From positions 17,072,098 to 17,136,097 of the forward strand of contig NC_135560.1 of NCBI RefSeq assembly GCF_964340395.1: DNA of 64,000 nucleotides, in the 5' to 3' direction. The notes below the pieces were generated by a model. That model did not search any database. It was not told the origin of the DNA and worked only from the letters and a program-made list of their open reading frames with translations. Below, in pieces: positions 50,800 to 63,727 of this stretch. Position 1 is the stretch's first letter. Each line of letters begins with the position of its first letter. Source of the stretch: Glandiceps talaboti. Taxonomy: Eukaryota; Hemichordata; Enteropneusta; Spengelidae. The position numbers were made by a program, and so were the translations under genes.

Positions 50800-53700
50800 T
50801 TATCAGTCTATCAAATTTGTTAACTTATCAATACATTATCCACATGATGCCAAAGTACAAGTCGAAATTGAAACGTCTTACTCCAACAGTAGTTGAGAAA
50901 GTGATTATGGATCAGTCAGGCATTGATAGAATGAATGCGTGTTTCGAGTTAACGGATTGGAATTTATTCATTGTAGATGCTGCAGGTGATGTGAATATAT
51001 TAACCGACGTTGTCACCTCATACATAAGTTTCTGTAGCAATTTGCATTTTCAGACGAAACAGGTCAAAATGTTTCCAAATAATAAGCCATGGGTCACATC
51101 AGATTTAAGACAGGCAATACTCGATAAACAAAATTCGTATGGTAAAGAGGATTATCATCAGAAACAGATTCAGTTGAATAGGAAAATACGTAAAGCCAAG
51201 CGTGATTACAAAAATAAAGTTGAAGATCTCTTTAGAACAAATGATTCTAAACAAGCCTGGAAAGGCCTGAAGGTTCTTACTGGTATGGGCCAGAAATGTA
51301 AAAATCAGGTCATTTTGTCCGAACCAGGTGCAGCAGACCGTTTGAATAGATTCTACGCTCGTTTTGATCGTGTAGATTTTAGTCATGAACACCGGAACAT
51401 AAAAAAAGGATTACAAAGTTCTTTGCAGGACGACTTTACGCTCTCTGAGAGCCTTGTTCGTAAAGCCTTCAGTAGAATCAGGGTGAATAAAGCACCTGGT
51501 CCGGACAAAATCAGTGGTAGACTCCTTAAACATTGTAAAGATAGTCTACTCTATATAATTCACTATGTGTTTGAGTTATCCTTATCTACAGGTATTTTTC
51601 CGTCACCATGGAAAGTTGGGGAGATAATACCAGTCCCAAAAAAGCAACTACCACGGGTAGATAATGATTTCCGTCCAGTCACTTTAACGTCTATTATCTC
51701 CAAATGTTTTGAACGAGTGGGTTTAGAATTGCTCATGCCATATATTCAGAACCATTTCGATCCTCTGCAATTTGCGTATATATCTGGCCGCTCGACTGAC
51801 GATGCAATCTGCACACTAGTACATCGTGCAACTAAGCATCTAGATATTAAATCGTCAAATACAGTTAGAGTCTTGTTCATTGACTACTCTTCAGCATTCA
51901 ACACGATACAACCTCATTTAATGCTAAATAAATTGAATGTGCTCAATGTTCCTAATTATCTACAATTATGGATATTAGATTATCTGACCGGAAGATCTCA
52001 GTATGTTCGCACCAGCTTCGAAACATCAAGCACTATTACAATTAATACAGGAGCACCTCAGGGTTGTGTGTTGTCACCTGTTCTTTTTGTTTTGTATACA
52101 AATGATTTAGCATGGGACACTGAGGGGGCAATGATTGAGAAGTATGCAGACGACTCAGCTGTTGTGGGGTTTATTTCGAGTGATGACGATCGTGAATATT
52201 TTGAGTGTATTGATTTTGTTTACACCTGGTGTAATGATAACTATTTAGATCTTAATGTGTCAAAGACGAAAGAGCTTGTATTGGACTTTAGAAGAAGACA
52301 AAATGAAAAACAACCAGTTGCGATCAATAATATGAAGGTAGAGAGAGTGTCATCATATCCATATTTAGGTTGTATGATCGACTGCAAATTGTCATTCGCA
52401 CAACACGTAGAAAATCAATTGAGAAAGGTAAACAAACGAATGTATCATATAAGATCAATGAGAAAGTTAAATGTAAGTTCAAACGTAATAGCTCTGTTTT
52501 TCAACTCAACAATATCGTCTGTTATTAACTATGCTAACACCGCCTTCTATGATCTGCTATCAAACCATCTCCAAGAAGACCTCAATCGCCCTAGAAAGAT
52601 CTGTAAAAGGTTACTTGATGACAGCCATGATGAACCTGTTCAGAACTCTGTGGTGTACAAAGATAAAGTTATTAAGATGGCGGATAAAATAATGAAAGAT
52701 CCTAATCATCCACTTCATACAGAGTATGAATATCTTCCAAGTGGTCGTCGCCTTAGGGTTCCACGTTCTCGCACAAATAGATTTAAGCACAGTTTTGTAC
52801 CAAGGTCAATCCATCTATTGAATCAGTAGCAGTCTGACGTGTGTTTATGTATATGTATGTATATGTAAAGTAAGTTGAAATAGTCTCTGTGTGTTCTTCC
52901 CTTTCCCCCTGCCAATGTACATCGAATTTCATGTAAATTTAGCATGACAATAAAGTATATATATAAGATGAAGTAAACAGAATGAAGAAATCACATAATT
53001 TCTAAATATATTTGACAAATATCAAAATTCGAAAATATCATACAAATATGAGTTATCCCTATATGCCATGGCATGAAACATAACAGCTATATTATCAATT
53101 TCAGTTCATTGTAAATTAATTTTAAATATTTTCTAATAATTTGGCAAGTTCTTCTAAATATCAGTTCAGTGTCCAAAACTTGTAAGTTGACAGCATATTA
53201 TAAGTTGATCATACATCGTAATCCATACATGTACGATAACTGCAAAGTACAACCTTATTCAAAGTCTGCATACACATGAGTTTGTGATGTTGTTAAAGAA
53301 ATTTTGTAACCTAAGAAATAATTTACAGATCTCTTTCAAAAGTATGATAATCCTACCGTCAGGTGTTCTTTTTTAATTTGGAAACTCTGACAACTTTGTC
53401 AACCTTCAGTGCTGAACATTTGTTTACATTTGACAAATTCTAATATTTTTGATCATACGAAAACATTTGAGAGTGGACCAACTTAGATTTTGTTGGGATA
53501 ACGAGGCATTGCTTTCTTACCTGGAACGGCAACACCATAAACAACTGCCTCTAATACACCCGGATATGACGTCAGAACCTGACTCACTTCAGTTGTAGCT
53601 ACATTTTCTCCTTTCCACCTATGAAGTACAAAAGACGTTAGGATGGTTGATAGTACCAACAGTAATCTTGGAGTAATGAGTGTTATACTATCTTGTATTG

Positions 53701-56700
53701 TACAAAACTGTATTGCATTGCAGCTTACTGCACTGTATTCTATTGCACTGTACTTTATATTGTGTTGTGTTACTAAACTGCACTGTATTGTAATATACTG
53801 CACTGCACTGTACTGTACTGTACTATACTGTACTGTAATATACTGTACTGCACTGTACTGTACTGTACTGCACTGTACTGTACTATACTGTACTGTAATA
53901 TACTGTACTGTACTGTACTATACTGTACTGCACTGTACTGCACTACATTGTAAAGTATGTAATCATGATGCGAATTGAATAGTTTTGGTATGGGACTGTT
54001 ACAATTTAACGAAAAAGGGAGGAAATTGTCTAGCTTTCTACAGTGATAACAACTAAAACACCTCAGAACTGTCAAATATTTCAAATAATCTATTGTAGAC
54101 TTTGCAAATGACCAACCTGAATGTATCTCCAACTCTATCAACGAAATACAAATAATAGTTCTTGTCCAAGCTGAGAAGATCGCCTGTGTTGAAGTACTTG
54201 TCGCCATCTTTGAAAGCATTACTCACGATTTTCTTATTGGTCAAATCTTTTCTACCGTGATAACCATCATATCGGCTCTGGTCGTTGATTGTAGCAAGTA
54301 ACAGTCCAGCATCACCTAAAGTAATATAGCGCCCCATCAAACAATTTATTTACTTAATTATACACATTGCAACGGTTTTAATTATGGTCTCAATGAAAAA
54401 AAAAAAATCTTAAAAACACATTCTTTGATAATCATGGTGTTTTTCTGCTCTGGCTCAACAATGTACTTCCACTGCTGTGACAAAGGTTCGACTCCTCCAG
54501 TATCAAATCAATTCCAGTTCAAATCAGACATCACTAATTCAATACTTGATATGATCAACATTTTGGTGATTCTTTTAATACAAACTTACCATGTTTGACA
54601 GGGATGCAGCGCCCCCTAGAGTCTCGGATTGGTTCGGCTGTATCATAGTTATATTTAACAAGCTCAAATGCCATCATTTTCTACCATAGCATAAAAAAGA
54701 AAGGAAATCAACTTCACAAATACTGTGCATCAGTCTTTGTTAATTGGTAATCAAATGAACTGGGTTTTTTTTGTCAATAGCAATTTGACATTCCCGCCTC
54801 AGGATACAAATTCCCTGTTGTTGTGTAAGTGACAATGGAAACGTTTGTTGACAGGTGCTGACTATGTTATGCATCAATATGATGAGTGAAAAGTGTAACT
54901 GTTATTCAAGGTCCTATCATATTCTGTGAGATGTCGCAAGGTGTACAAGTTTTAATCTTGTGAATAAGTAATACCCTTTGATGATGACAACCTTTCCAAT
55001 ACATATTGTTCTCTTTCTCACCTTCATGAATGGAGACAACTTTCCAACAGCACCAACTTTGTTATCGTGATTGGAAGCCCAAAAGGGTCCATCTGTTGCA
55101 GCAAAGAATTCTCCAATTGTACCAATGTTAAATCGGCGTTGGAACTTTTCCCAAATGTCAGGTCGCAAACCGTTACCCAGTGCCATTCGTACCTTGTGAT
55201 TCCTGTCATTGGTGTTCTAAAATGACAAAGTATTGACATACATCACGTGAATTACAAGCTATTGTCAGTCAAGTCATGCAGATCACTTTTGACCCCGTAA
55301 ATGACAAAACAAAAATCCAGTACTAATTCTCACCACAGCCTTTCAGTATCTTGACAAGGGTACATTCTATCTCCTAAGTTCTCACACATTCTTTGAATCT
55401 TCTTGTTATTATACATATATTTCATACTTTCAATTCACCAATTGTTCAAAGGCTTCAAAGGTCAATACAGTTGATAACGTTACTGAAACCATAGCTATTT
55501 GTCAACACAATGTAGCAACAACTAGCTATACTCGTTGACCAATGAACTTTTGCGAAAAACAAATAACTATCCACAGAAATTGGGAAAATTATCAATTTTC
55601 AAATCTACTTGGGGTGGCATTGTGACCTGAGGAAAGGGGCAGCACTATTAAAGGAGAAGTCCATCCAAATATAATTATGTCATTCAAGTAGGTGACTTCA
55701 TTCAATATGTATGTGAATTTTCAAATAAAATCAAACGTATTACAGATTTTGGGACTTTGAATTTGAGCTAGATTTGGTATGTTGAACTGAATTGAAATCC
55801 ACCATTCATTTCATTGCAAAAGATTTCAGGGAAAGTGATGCCATACCCTGCTAGTTTGAAGGTGTTGAAAATCTTAGTGTTTGAAAACATGCCGAATTTT
55901 AAATACTACGGTTCCAAATAACTACCTCAAAATATATTAGCTATGAGTCAAGTATGTTAGACTTATGGGATCTTTGTCCTGTGAAAAGAATGACGGTAAC
56001 TGTTCTATCTTATCCCAGACACTATCACCAGATATCAGTAAGTATCTCCTAATATGCACAGAAAGCAGAAACATTGTATCGACTTACCTCGGGCATCGTC
56101 GTTAAATATCGGCAAATTTCTCCAATGTAGAGAATGACAGTAACATTGTGTCGTCGACAGTCTTCCCAAAATGAATGTACTGAAAATTTAGGTGCCAAGA
56201 CAGCAGTTGTACCTGCAGTGTAAGTTAGATACCTAGTTTGATGTCATGCATGTTGATATTTGAAGACACAAAATATGTGATTTTATAGCTTAAATATCTA
56301 GAATAAAATGGCTACGAAATTGGACTAGAATCAACTGTCAATAATGTTATCACAATAACATTTTTTATCTAAGTGATACCATCATAACAGGAAACATTGC
56401 ACAGAAAAATGAAATTCTTCAACGAAAAGTCCCGTCAGACTTATTTCTGCATTAAGTACATGTATTGGTTACTGCTATTACAACTTACCAATGATTTTTG
56501 GTTATAAAATAGCACTGGTAATTTACCTTTGAAACTTGTAGCGAAATTCTAAAGAATCATATAGAAGCCTAAGCTGATAGCAGTGGATCAAAATAGTGTA
56601 CTGAAGGCGTAAATAAGCCTGACTGGACTTTTTTTAGCTTTTTTTTAGCTTTAAATAGAACCATAGTTTTCAATTTATTTGTGTTGTACTGGGGAATTTA

Positions 56701-58370
56701 TGATTGCCTAGCGATCAAACGTTATCAACATCCCACATAATTTGTTTGACAAACAAGTAATTTGGTATGTATCTGCATTACAACTATTTACATACTGACA
56801 TCACACCAGTGTACTGTGACGATGCCACCAACTATGATATTAGGTAATTCAACTAATACACACATTTTCAAGTAAGTGTTTCGTGTATTTTTCAACGAAG
56901 GTTAAGCTACCGGACTTTTAACAATGTTTTAAAATATTGTATATCTTACCCAAACGAATTACATTACCAATTCCAAGAGCAAACGCCGAAGCATGGTACA
57001 AAGGTAGTGATATGTACACAATATCGTCCTCACGCATGTCAAAAACTGAAAAGACGTGGCAACTCAGAAGATGCCGATAATGGCTGACTATAGCAGCCTT
57101 CGGAAGACCTAGGTGTTTTCAAAAATACAAATACATGAGTTAACAACAATATTTACACAGACTGCTTTACATTTTATATCATACTTTCACAAATGGCGCC
57201 ATGGCACCAATGGCGTTGTAGTACAACTGTATTTGGCTGTTGCTATGGGAGTGGTCTTGTTGTTAGGCATATTTGCATACATTTTCAGAATCCTTATTCA
57301 CTTGCCTATCCTTCCCAGTTATTCCCAAGAATACATCTTAATCTAAAACACCCCTTAGAACGTTCCCACCAAATCTCAGCCCCAGTATCTCAGTAATTTT
57401 GGAATTATAGACTTTTTGACCAAAAAGACACATTTTAACCCTAATTTGCATATCACTGATGGGATCATCATGTCATGAACAATTCTTAAACACTCCCAAG
57501 AACATTCCCACCAGTACTTTTGGAGTTTAAGTATTTTTTTACAAAAATCACATTTTTTATCAAAACGCACATCTCTGATGCGATCATTTTCTTTTCAAAG
57601 ATTTCCCATCTACACGCCCTAAGTAATGTCTCACCTAATAGGCTAATACCAAGACAATCGGTCTGGCGGTTTGACAAATCCGCACACACACAGACATTTC
57701 ACCATGCCTATAGCACTACTAAACCTCTGTTCAGTTATGCTATTATATCAATTGAATACTGAGAACCTTCCTAAAGAATTTAATTGTATCCTTGTTTAGA
57801 AATCGAGAACTAATTAAGAAGGTTCATGAGCAACTTGAATAGTCATTTCCGAATTTAAGTAGACAAACAAAACCAACTTCGACAACCTTAAAGGTTTGAG
57901 AACCCTGTAAACAGAGCGGCAGAACTGGTAAAATTTGCAAAGATTTCCATACATCAGACTCCTGTGCTAGTTCGTTCACAGACCTGTAATGTGAAAGAGC
58001 TATATGTTGAGCGGCCACACATTACATGTACCAAGCATAAGCTTGTGCATTTACCTGTAGTACCAGATGTGTATATGTAGACCGACGCGTCGCCCTCTGT
58101 GACAGAACTTCTTTGTTCGGACGGAATTGGGTCAGTTGAGGCATTACCTACGCCTTCGTCGACAACTTCGATATCGGCATAGATATCCTGTAGATTACTG
58201 TTTTCAAGTGACCACACCTCCATTCTAGCAGCTTTCAAGTTGTCACTTATGTCGGCTACAGCTTCTACTAGATCTAGACCTAATATTTGACAAAAAAGGT
58301 GGAAATTTTAGTCGAACATTCTCATTCTCTCTCTCTCCCCTCCCTCCCTCCCTCCCCCCTCTCTCTCCCT

Positions 58371-58409
<39 letters not shown>

Positions 58410-59150
58410 ATGTAAATAGACGATTAATGTTATATTGTCACACACATAGCCAATACGTCATAATGCAAAAATTTTGAGTTGACCCGCCCCCCTCGATTTG
58501 CGCCCCCCCCCCCCCCCCCCGCCGTAAAAAAAAACCTGATCGCTCCCTAATTCTACGGGTCACGAGTGTCTGAAAGGTCACAGTGCACTAGAAAGAGTGG
58601 GTATCGTAAAAAAAAAATCCTGAGTCCAGTACATAATATCTCAATGTAACATGATTTTATACTCACCCTCACCAATCACCAATAGTTTTGCCCCACTAAT
58701 AGTCAAACAATGGGTTAGCGCTTCTTTCCGAAGGTGAACATTGATAAGCGCGCATTTTATCCCAAGTTTGGCGAGGGCAAGCCAGGCCCATACCACAGTC
58801 GGTGAGTTATGCATCAAAATGGCCACAGTGTCGCCACATTTCAAACCCTTTTCCATAACGAAATTGGCGAATTTGTTCGACAGCATATCGATATCTTTGT
58901 AGGTAAAGATACGATTGTTGAATATGATGAACGGCTTGTATGGATGTTTAGCAGCCGAGTGTAGAAATAGATCAGCCGCAAAGCGCCCAGACTCGCTCCA
59001 ATTGGCGACTGACTTTCTTATAGAAATAACTCGCCGTATGGATTTAAAATCGTGTCCAAAGTAAGGATACATCCATCTTGCTGCGGCTAAGAATGCAGCC
59101 GACCCAATGGCTACTTTATAACCTTTGTTAATTCCAGCCGATGGATCCAT
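50347..59150 (-). CDS. SLC27A: SLC27A family fatty-acid transport protein / very-long-chain acyl-CoA synthetase, copy 3 (inverted)
   Basis: Nine exons: 58667-59150, 58055-58279, 56950-57108, 56088-56212, 55022-55216, 54590-54680, 54117-54315, 53521-53618, 50347-50654 (1884 nt, 627 aa, TGA stop). Intron positions and phases match the two plus-strand copies. Unlike them it has a hydrophobic N-terminal stretch (GYKVAIGSAAFLAAARWMYPYF) followed by a basic segment, as in membrane-bound SLC27A proteins. Motifs: [24 protein letters not shown] starting at R493, and GQDGRAGMA. The motif usually read as YGATE is F-A-A-T-D at 369-373. An in-frame ATG at 59193-59195 would add 15 residues. Intron 8 contains an antisense LINE, and the gene's 5' flank is bordered within about 210 bp by a large inverted repeat. 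Confidence 0.91.
50664..52829 (+). CDS. LINE reverse transcriptase open frame (5'-truncated, Rex1/CR1-like)
   Basis: A continuous frame of up to 721 codons. The first part (through about codon 60) is probably flanking intron sequence; an internal Met at 50844 precedes the conserved region. Visible: a pre-RT linker with KPWVTSDLRQAI, RT blocks NKAPGPDKISG, a D-Y-S-S-A-F-N-T segment, GAPQGCVLSPVLFVLYTNDL, the catalytic YADD at residues 494-497, then LNVSKTKELVLDFRRR and YLGCMID. These strings are typical of Rex1/Babar-type CR1-superfamily LINEs. No apurinic endonuclease domain precedes the RT, so the copy is 5'-truncated and probably immobile, but the RT frame has no stop, suggesting recent insertion. 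It lies antisense inside an SLC27A intron. Confidence 0.88.
50810..52965 (+). mobile_element. Rex1/CR1-like non-LTR retrotransposon copy, 5'-truncated
   Basis: The approximate extent covers the RT frame plus a short 3' UTR ending in TGACAATAAAGTATATATATA around 52950-52965. A terminal AATAAAG followed by a short simple repeat is typical of Rex1-like 3' ends. The 5' boundary cannot be placed exactly; it falls between the SLC27A copy 3 exon 9 acceptor region (50655-50690) and the Met at 50844. No target-site duplication could be fixed by eye. Confidence 0.75.
53640..53950. repeat. (TACTG)n degenerate pentanucleotide array, SLC27A copy 3 intron 7
   Basis: Variants of TACTG/CACTG/TATTG over about 300 bp, purest at 53790-53945. 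Confidence 0.92.
58321..58406. repeat. (CT)n pyrimidine tract, SLC27A copy 3 intron 1
   Basis: Nearly pure CT/CCCT run. On the transcript strand it is a purine tract near the exon 2 acceptor. A run of about 20 C follows near 58502. Confidence 0.92.
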
Positions 59151-59356
59151 AATTACTACACCACTGCACCATAGACCACAGGGAGCAGCGAGCATGCAAC
59201 TGATTGATCGATCGATCGATCAGTTGATGTATTGATTGATTTATTTATTATTTGGTTGAATGATTGATTGATTGATTGATCAATTTTTGTGGTGCAATAT
59301 AACTTACTTTGTGTGTGATATTGATCAATCATTGAGTTTTAAAACTATTTCTTTTT

Positions 59357-59629
59357 CTTTCCGTGGTTACTTTGCTCTCAGCTGTTGATCTCAGACCACT
59401 AAAAGTCTGAGGCTGTATGTAATTCTCTCCTTGCTTTATTGACTAAATAAAGACGCCTTGTCTATTCTTCTAATCTTATCTTAATTAAAACACCCCTTAT
59501 CTTAAAACTGGCAGGAGATCACTTACATTAACAGTTTGCTTTATCTCTCATCTGCTGGGAGATTATCACACTGGACAAACACTCGATCATGCATAAACTA
59601 GTAAGGAAGAGAAAAGGGATGTAACTCCA
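59357..59629 (+). repeat. Outer inverted repeat, left arm (273 bp)
   Basis: The reverse complement of 63728-64000 with only a handful of differences (for example CCGTGG versus CCCTGG, GAGGCTG versus GAAGCTG). Contains AAACACCCCTTATCTTAAAA and CTCATCTGCTGGGAGATTAT. It may extend further, because the other arm is cut by the window end. Confidence 0.9.
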
Positions 59630-60354
59630 AACCACCGTGAATTGAATAAACGTGATTCTGGAGTATTTTTACAATGAATTACCAAATAAGTGCTATGATA
59701 AGTCTTCCATAGGTAAGATAAGTAATACTGACAATGTAAGGGTCGATCAAACATGTAGTTCGCATTATATTGCCGACTATCGTTTGTGTGACTCGATGGT
59801 AAGACCATCACCGTAAGACCGGAAGACGGAAGTACAAACCTTTGACCCACACAGAGGCGTTCGCTTTGCATTTCGTAAACATATTTGCATAAAATTCCCG
59901 ACGTTCTTGGGTGCTCAAACAGAGGATATTATTTACCATATGATGGTTATCGGCTTTAACTTCTCTGCAAGTTGGTAAAACGGCCGAGTCATTTTAAAAT
60001 TGATGCACAAGAAACGAGATTCGTTCGTTTAACTCTCCTTCCATGGACCAGACTTCACCAAAGGGAAAAAATGAACGACCTCAGCTGTCTTATCTTACAC
60101 AATACACAAATATGTAGCTACTTTTGTGACATCGAAAACACAAGCTAAGCTTGCAATTCAAATTGTAAAACAAGTTGCTTTCTCTGGAAAACATACTTTC
60201 AACGGGACAATTTAGATATACCGGTACTCATGCTTTTATAGCCTTCATGTTGTTTCTGGAGTTTTGATTCGCACGTTTCCGTAATTTATACACGTAGATA
60301 GCACAGGTAAACACCATGATCACTTGTTTCCTGGGATATGTATCAGAATATGTT

Positions 60355-61655
60355 TCTATCAGAATACAATAAAATATCGATAATATTGGCATGTTTAGCT
60401 ACTCGCCCACTTACACTCACCAAAGGGGTAAAATCACAGGCATTTGTTTCCCGAGTTATGGCTCAGAATATTTGTATCAGAATACAATAAAATTATGATA
60501 ATATCGTTAATATTGACGTATTAAACCAACACTATATGAAAGGGGTAAAATTACACTTGTTTCTGTGATCGCACAGTTTCACTAAATGCGAAGGAAGACA
60601 CAAGGTATGAAAGGCAGCCGCCATTACCGTACGTAAACATGAACGTTCAACCGGCCGTTGTACTGGGCAAACATTTCGAAGATTTTACCTTCCGTCACTT
60701 CCTGGTTCCTAAATTTAATAATCTTCCGATAAATCGTGTCGTTGTTACAATCGGACCACACTTACCAAAGATATCAACGGATTTCTGACGCCATGTAGGG
60801 GAATTGGAGCAGATAAATTTTTTCTAACTACCTTCCGAGAACGTGATTGGATATCGATGTCTACATGTTAAATGGAGAGCCGTTATCGGCTGTAACATGT
60901 GCTGCTGTTACATAAAAGGGCTAGGACAATATGCAAAATAGGTAGTTAGAAAAAATTTATCTGCTCCAATTCCCCTACATGGCGTCAGAAATCCGTTGAT
61001 ATCTTTGGTAAGTGTGGTCCGATTGTAACAACGACACGATTTATCGGAAGATTATTAAATTTAGGAACCAGGAAGTGACGGAAGGTAAAATCTTCGAAAT
61101 GTTTGCCCAGTACAACGGCCGGTTGAACGTTCATGTTTACGTACGGTAATGGCGGCTGCCTTTCATACCTTGTGTCTTCCTTCGCATTTAGTGAAACTGC
61201 GCGATCACAGAAACAAGTGTAATTTTACCCCTTTCATATAGTGTTGGTTTAATACGTCAATATTAACGATATTATCATCATTTTATTGTATTCTGATACA
61301 AATATTCTGAGCCATAACTCGGGAAACAAATGCCTGTGGGTAAAATAACACGCGGTGCGCTGCATAGGCACTTGTGTCCCGAGATATATATCAGAATACA
61401 ATAAAATATCGATAATAGTGGCGTGTTTATCCAATTTGTATATGAAAGGGGTAAAATAATACGTGTTTCTGTGATCGCGCAAGTCACCATGGACTCCAAT
61501 GCGCGATCACAGAAACGCGACGGTGATGAACAAATTGACAGCTGCTTTAACGTGTTTCAGCATGTGAAAAATGTACAAATATGTTTAGCCACTCGCCCAC
61601 TTACACTCACCAAAGGGGTAAAATAACACGCGTAATATGAGAGGGGTAAAATAAT
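60355..61655. repeat. Cluster of short interspersed motifs around the foldback
   Basis: The motif AGGGGTAAAAT appears at about 60424, 60540, 61446, 61613 and 61632 on the plus strand and inverted near 61213. TCAGAATACAATAAAAT appears at about 60359, 60477 and 61392 and inverted near 61281. GATCGCGC with a nearby CACAGAAAC recurs around 61195, 61470 and 61503. Confidence 0.75.
60434..61338. repeat. Long palindrome / foldback hairpin (398-bp arms, 108-bp spacer)
   Basis: 60434-60832 is a near-perfect reverse complement of 60941-61338; the centre-proximal part ends AACTACC / GGTAGTT. The arms include AATTGGAGCAGATAAATTTT, CCTTCCGTCACTTCCTGG and TACGTAAACATGAACGTTCA. Sub-repeats of TCAGAATACAATAAAAT and AGGGGTAAAAT occur in and around the arms, resembling foldback-type elements. 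No transposase frame was seen. Confidence 0.9.
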
Positions 61656-63727
61656 ACGTGTTTCATTGATCGCGCGGCTGTTTGAACGAGACTTCAGAGT
61701 TGACATCAATGAGTAATAATATTGTACTGGTAGTTTCCAGACTTTCATTCGTATAGGTTTATCACGTTATATCCCAATGTGATTTAGCTTGATCATGCCT
61801 GAGCGTTGGTGGATTTTGAGGACGTACTCTCTACCACAGACAAATTTCCTCCTTGTCTGTGGTTCTACATAGTCAACTTGAAATAGCTTCAGGTCACCAT
61901 GGTTTGCTCATCGTCTGTTCGTCAACAAAAACTCACATGTTATGCCATACGTAGTGCAGCGCAGCCTTGACTATTTTGTGTACACGATAATGTCTAAAAT
62001 TTGGTATCAGGTGTTCTTCAAAGCTATGTTGGATGTTATAAAATCAAGAAATTACAGGTACAAGTAATTTAGTATTGAAGTAATGTTTTCAAGATTTATA
62101 ATCGCAATCGATGTCGGAAGAAATTGGTTGATGTGTAAGTTCGTCAAGTACCACACATTCATAAGTATATAAATTATAAATTATAAAATATTATATTTTT
62201 GCTACTTTTGGCGCTGGGAAGTGTGTTTCATCCACTTCATGTGTTTTTCGTTTAGAAACTTCGCTACTTCTACCTTCTATAACTTCGACTGACTGGAATA
62301 TAGCCATAACAAACGGGTCATCACAGTGACGCAAGTTTATGAAAACGGCAGTGTCCTTTATACAACGGACTCTAATGTTTTGTCTTGGTAAATTGGCGAA
62401 ACTTGAATATTTGTGACTATCAGCGACAGAAAACTATCATAGTCGAGAGACTGTATGGATGCTTCGTAAATGCCAAATGTTGCATTACTATGGTTAATGC
62501 CGTATTTTTAATAAAAGTCTGTGTCGATACAGTTGACATGGCACTACACCAGTTACGAATGCCTTCTGTGTTCCGAGTCACAGATCTAAAATATATCCAT
62601 TGGTAAATTTTCATTGTGAACTCTAAATTGAAGTCAAAAGCATTTAAACTTTGCACATACAGTGACATTCCGTTGCGTAACAACCGTAGGTCCTTGACAT
62701 CTCAACATCGCTATTTCGTACCAGCACTTGCACTGATATGAAATTGTCAACGTAAGAACGAACATCTCTGTTGCAGTCACTGTCTCTGGCAAGGTGATTG
62801 ATATCACTTGAAACTGTACTCCTTGGAATTAAATATAATTACAAGATGAAATTTCAGAAACTTTCCTATAACACGATTTATTGAAAATACTCTAATTTCT
62901 TCGCTTCTGTATGCACAACCTAATGCAATTGTAACTGGACTCGATATGTGTGTAAAATTCGTCGATTACGATGCAAACATTATTGATAAATTAATTTCAC
63001 CCCTCTCATCAAAAGTGGTACATGTATCATATGGGTGCGTCCATGTCTGTCCGTTCTAGTAAATTTTCATCTGTTGCCAATAGAAGACGCACTCAACAAA
63101 TTTGTTGTTTTGGTAGCTAATCAGTGCGGGTTAAACTTGCAATAGTGTCGGGTGGATCTCAATGGCGACATTGTGACGACCCACTTCAAATGGGAAAACG
63201 TTTCTGGATTTTAGAAACTCCTGTTTAGGTGTTGATGAATGATAAAATCGTGTTTATGTAGCATTCAAATCTTTCTTATTCATTCATTTGTTGGAATTCT
63301 CTTTATTGTCCCTGGACATTATGGTTACTTTAGGACAACATGCATCTCTCCCCATGTATATAAGTTGGCCTAGTTTCTGACTGTCGTGTCTTCAAGACGA
63401 CTTGAGAAAAACAGCTGGTATTTCATAATCCTTATCGTGATTTGGACACAAAACGAAATCTTCCCCCTCCCCAGCGAAATATTTTTTTTATGTGTCAGTT
63501 TTATAATGTATGACACGTACTGCCGGCCATCATGTGCTTCTGTTGAAGCCATATTTAGGATGCTGCCCCACCTGAAGGAGGACCTGTGTACCTGTGTGGT
63601 TTCTTTACAATTTGAATAAATTAAAGCGTCACTCCTGCGGCAGCTTATTTATTTCCTATTTATAAGTGCATACATGAATATATTAAGTGTCCGGCCGACT
63701 TACGGTGATCCTCAAGCCACAGTGCAG

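Noticed and set aside
50664-50843. N-terminal part of the LINE frame as a genuine protein domain
   Set aside because: It overlaps the acceptor region of SLC27A copy 3 exon 9 and encodes low-complexity Ser from (ATC)n. More likely flanking intron read in frame.
62385-62683. Overlapping 73- and 87-codon frames in the palindrome region
   Set aside because: Opposed, short, and unlike any known domain; no splice or codon pattern supports them.
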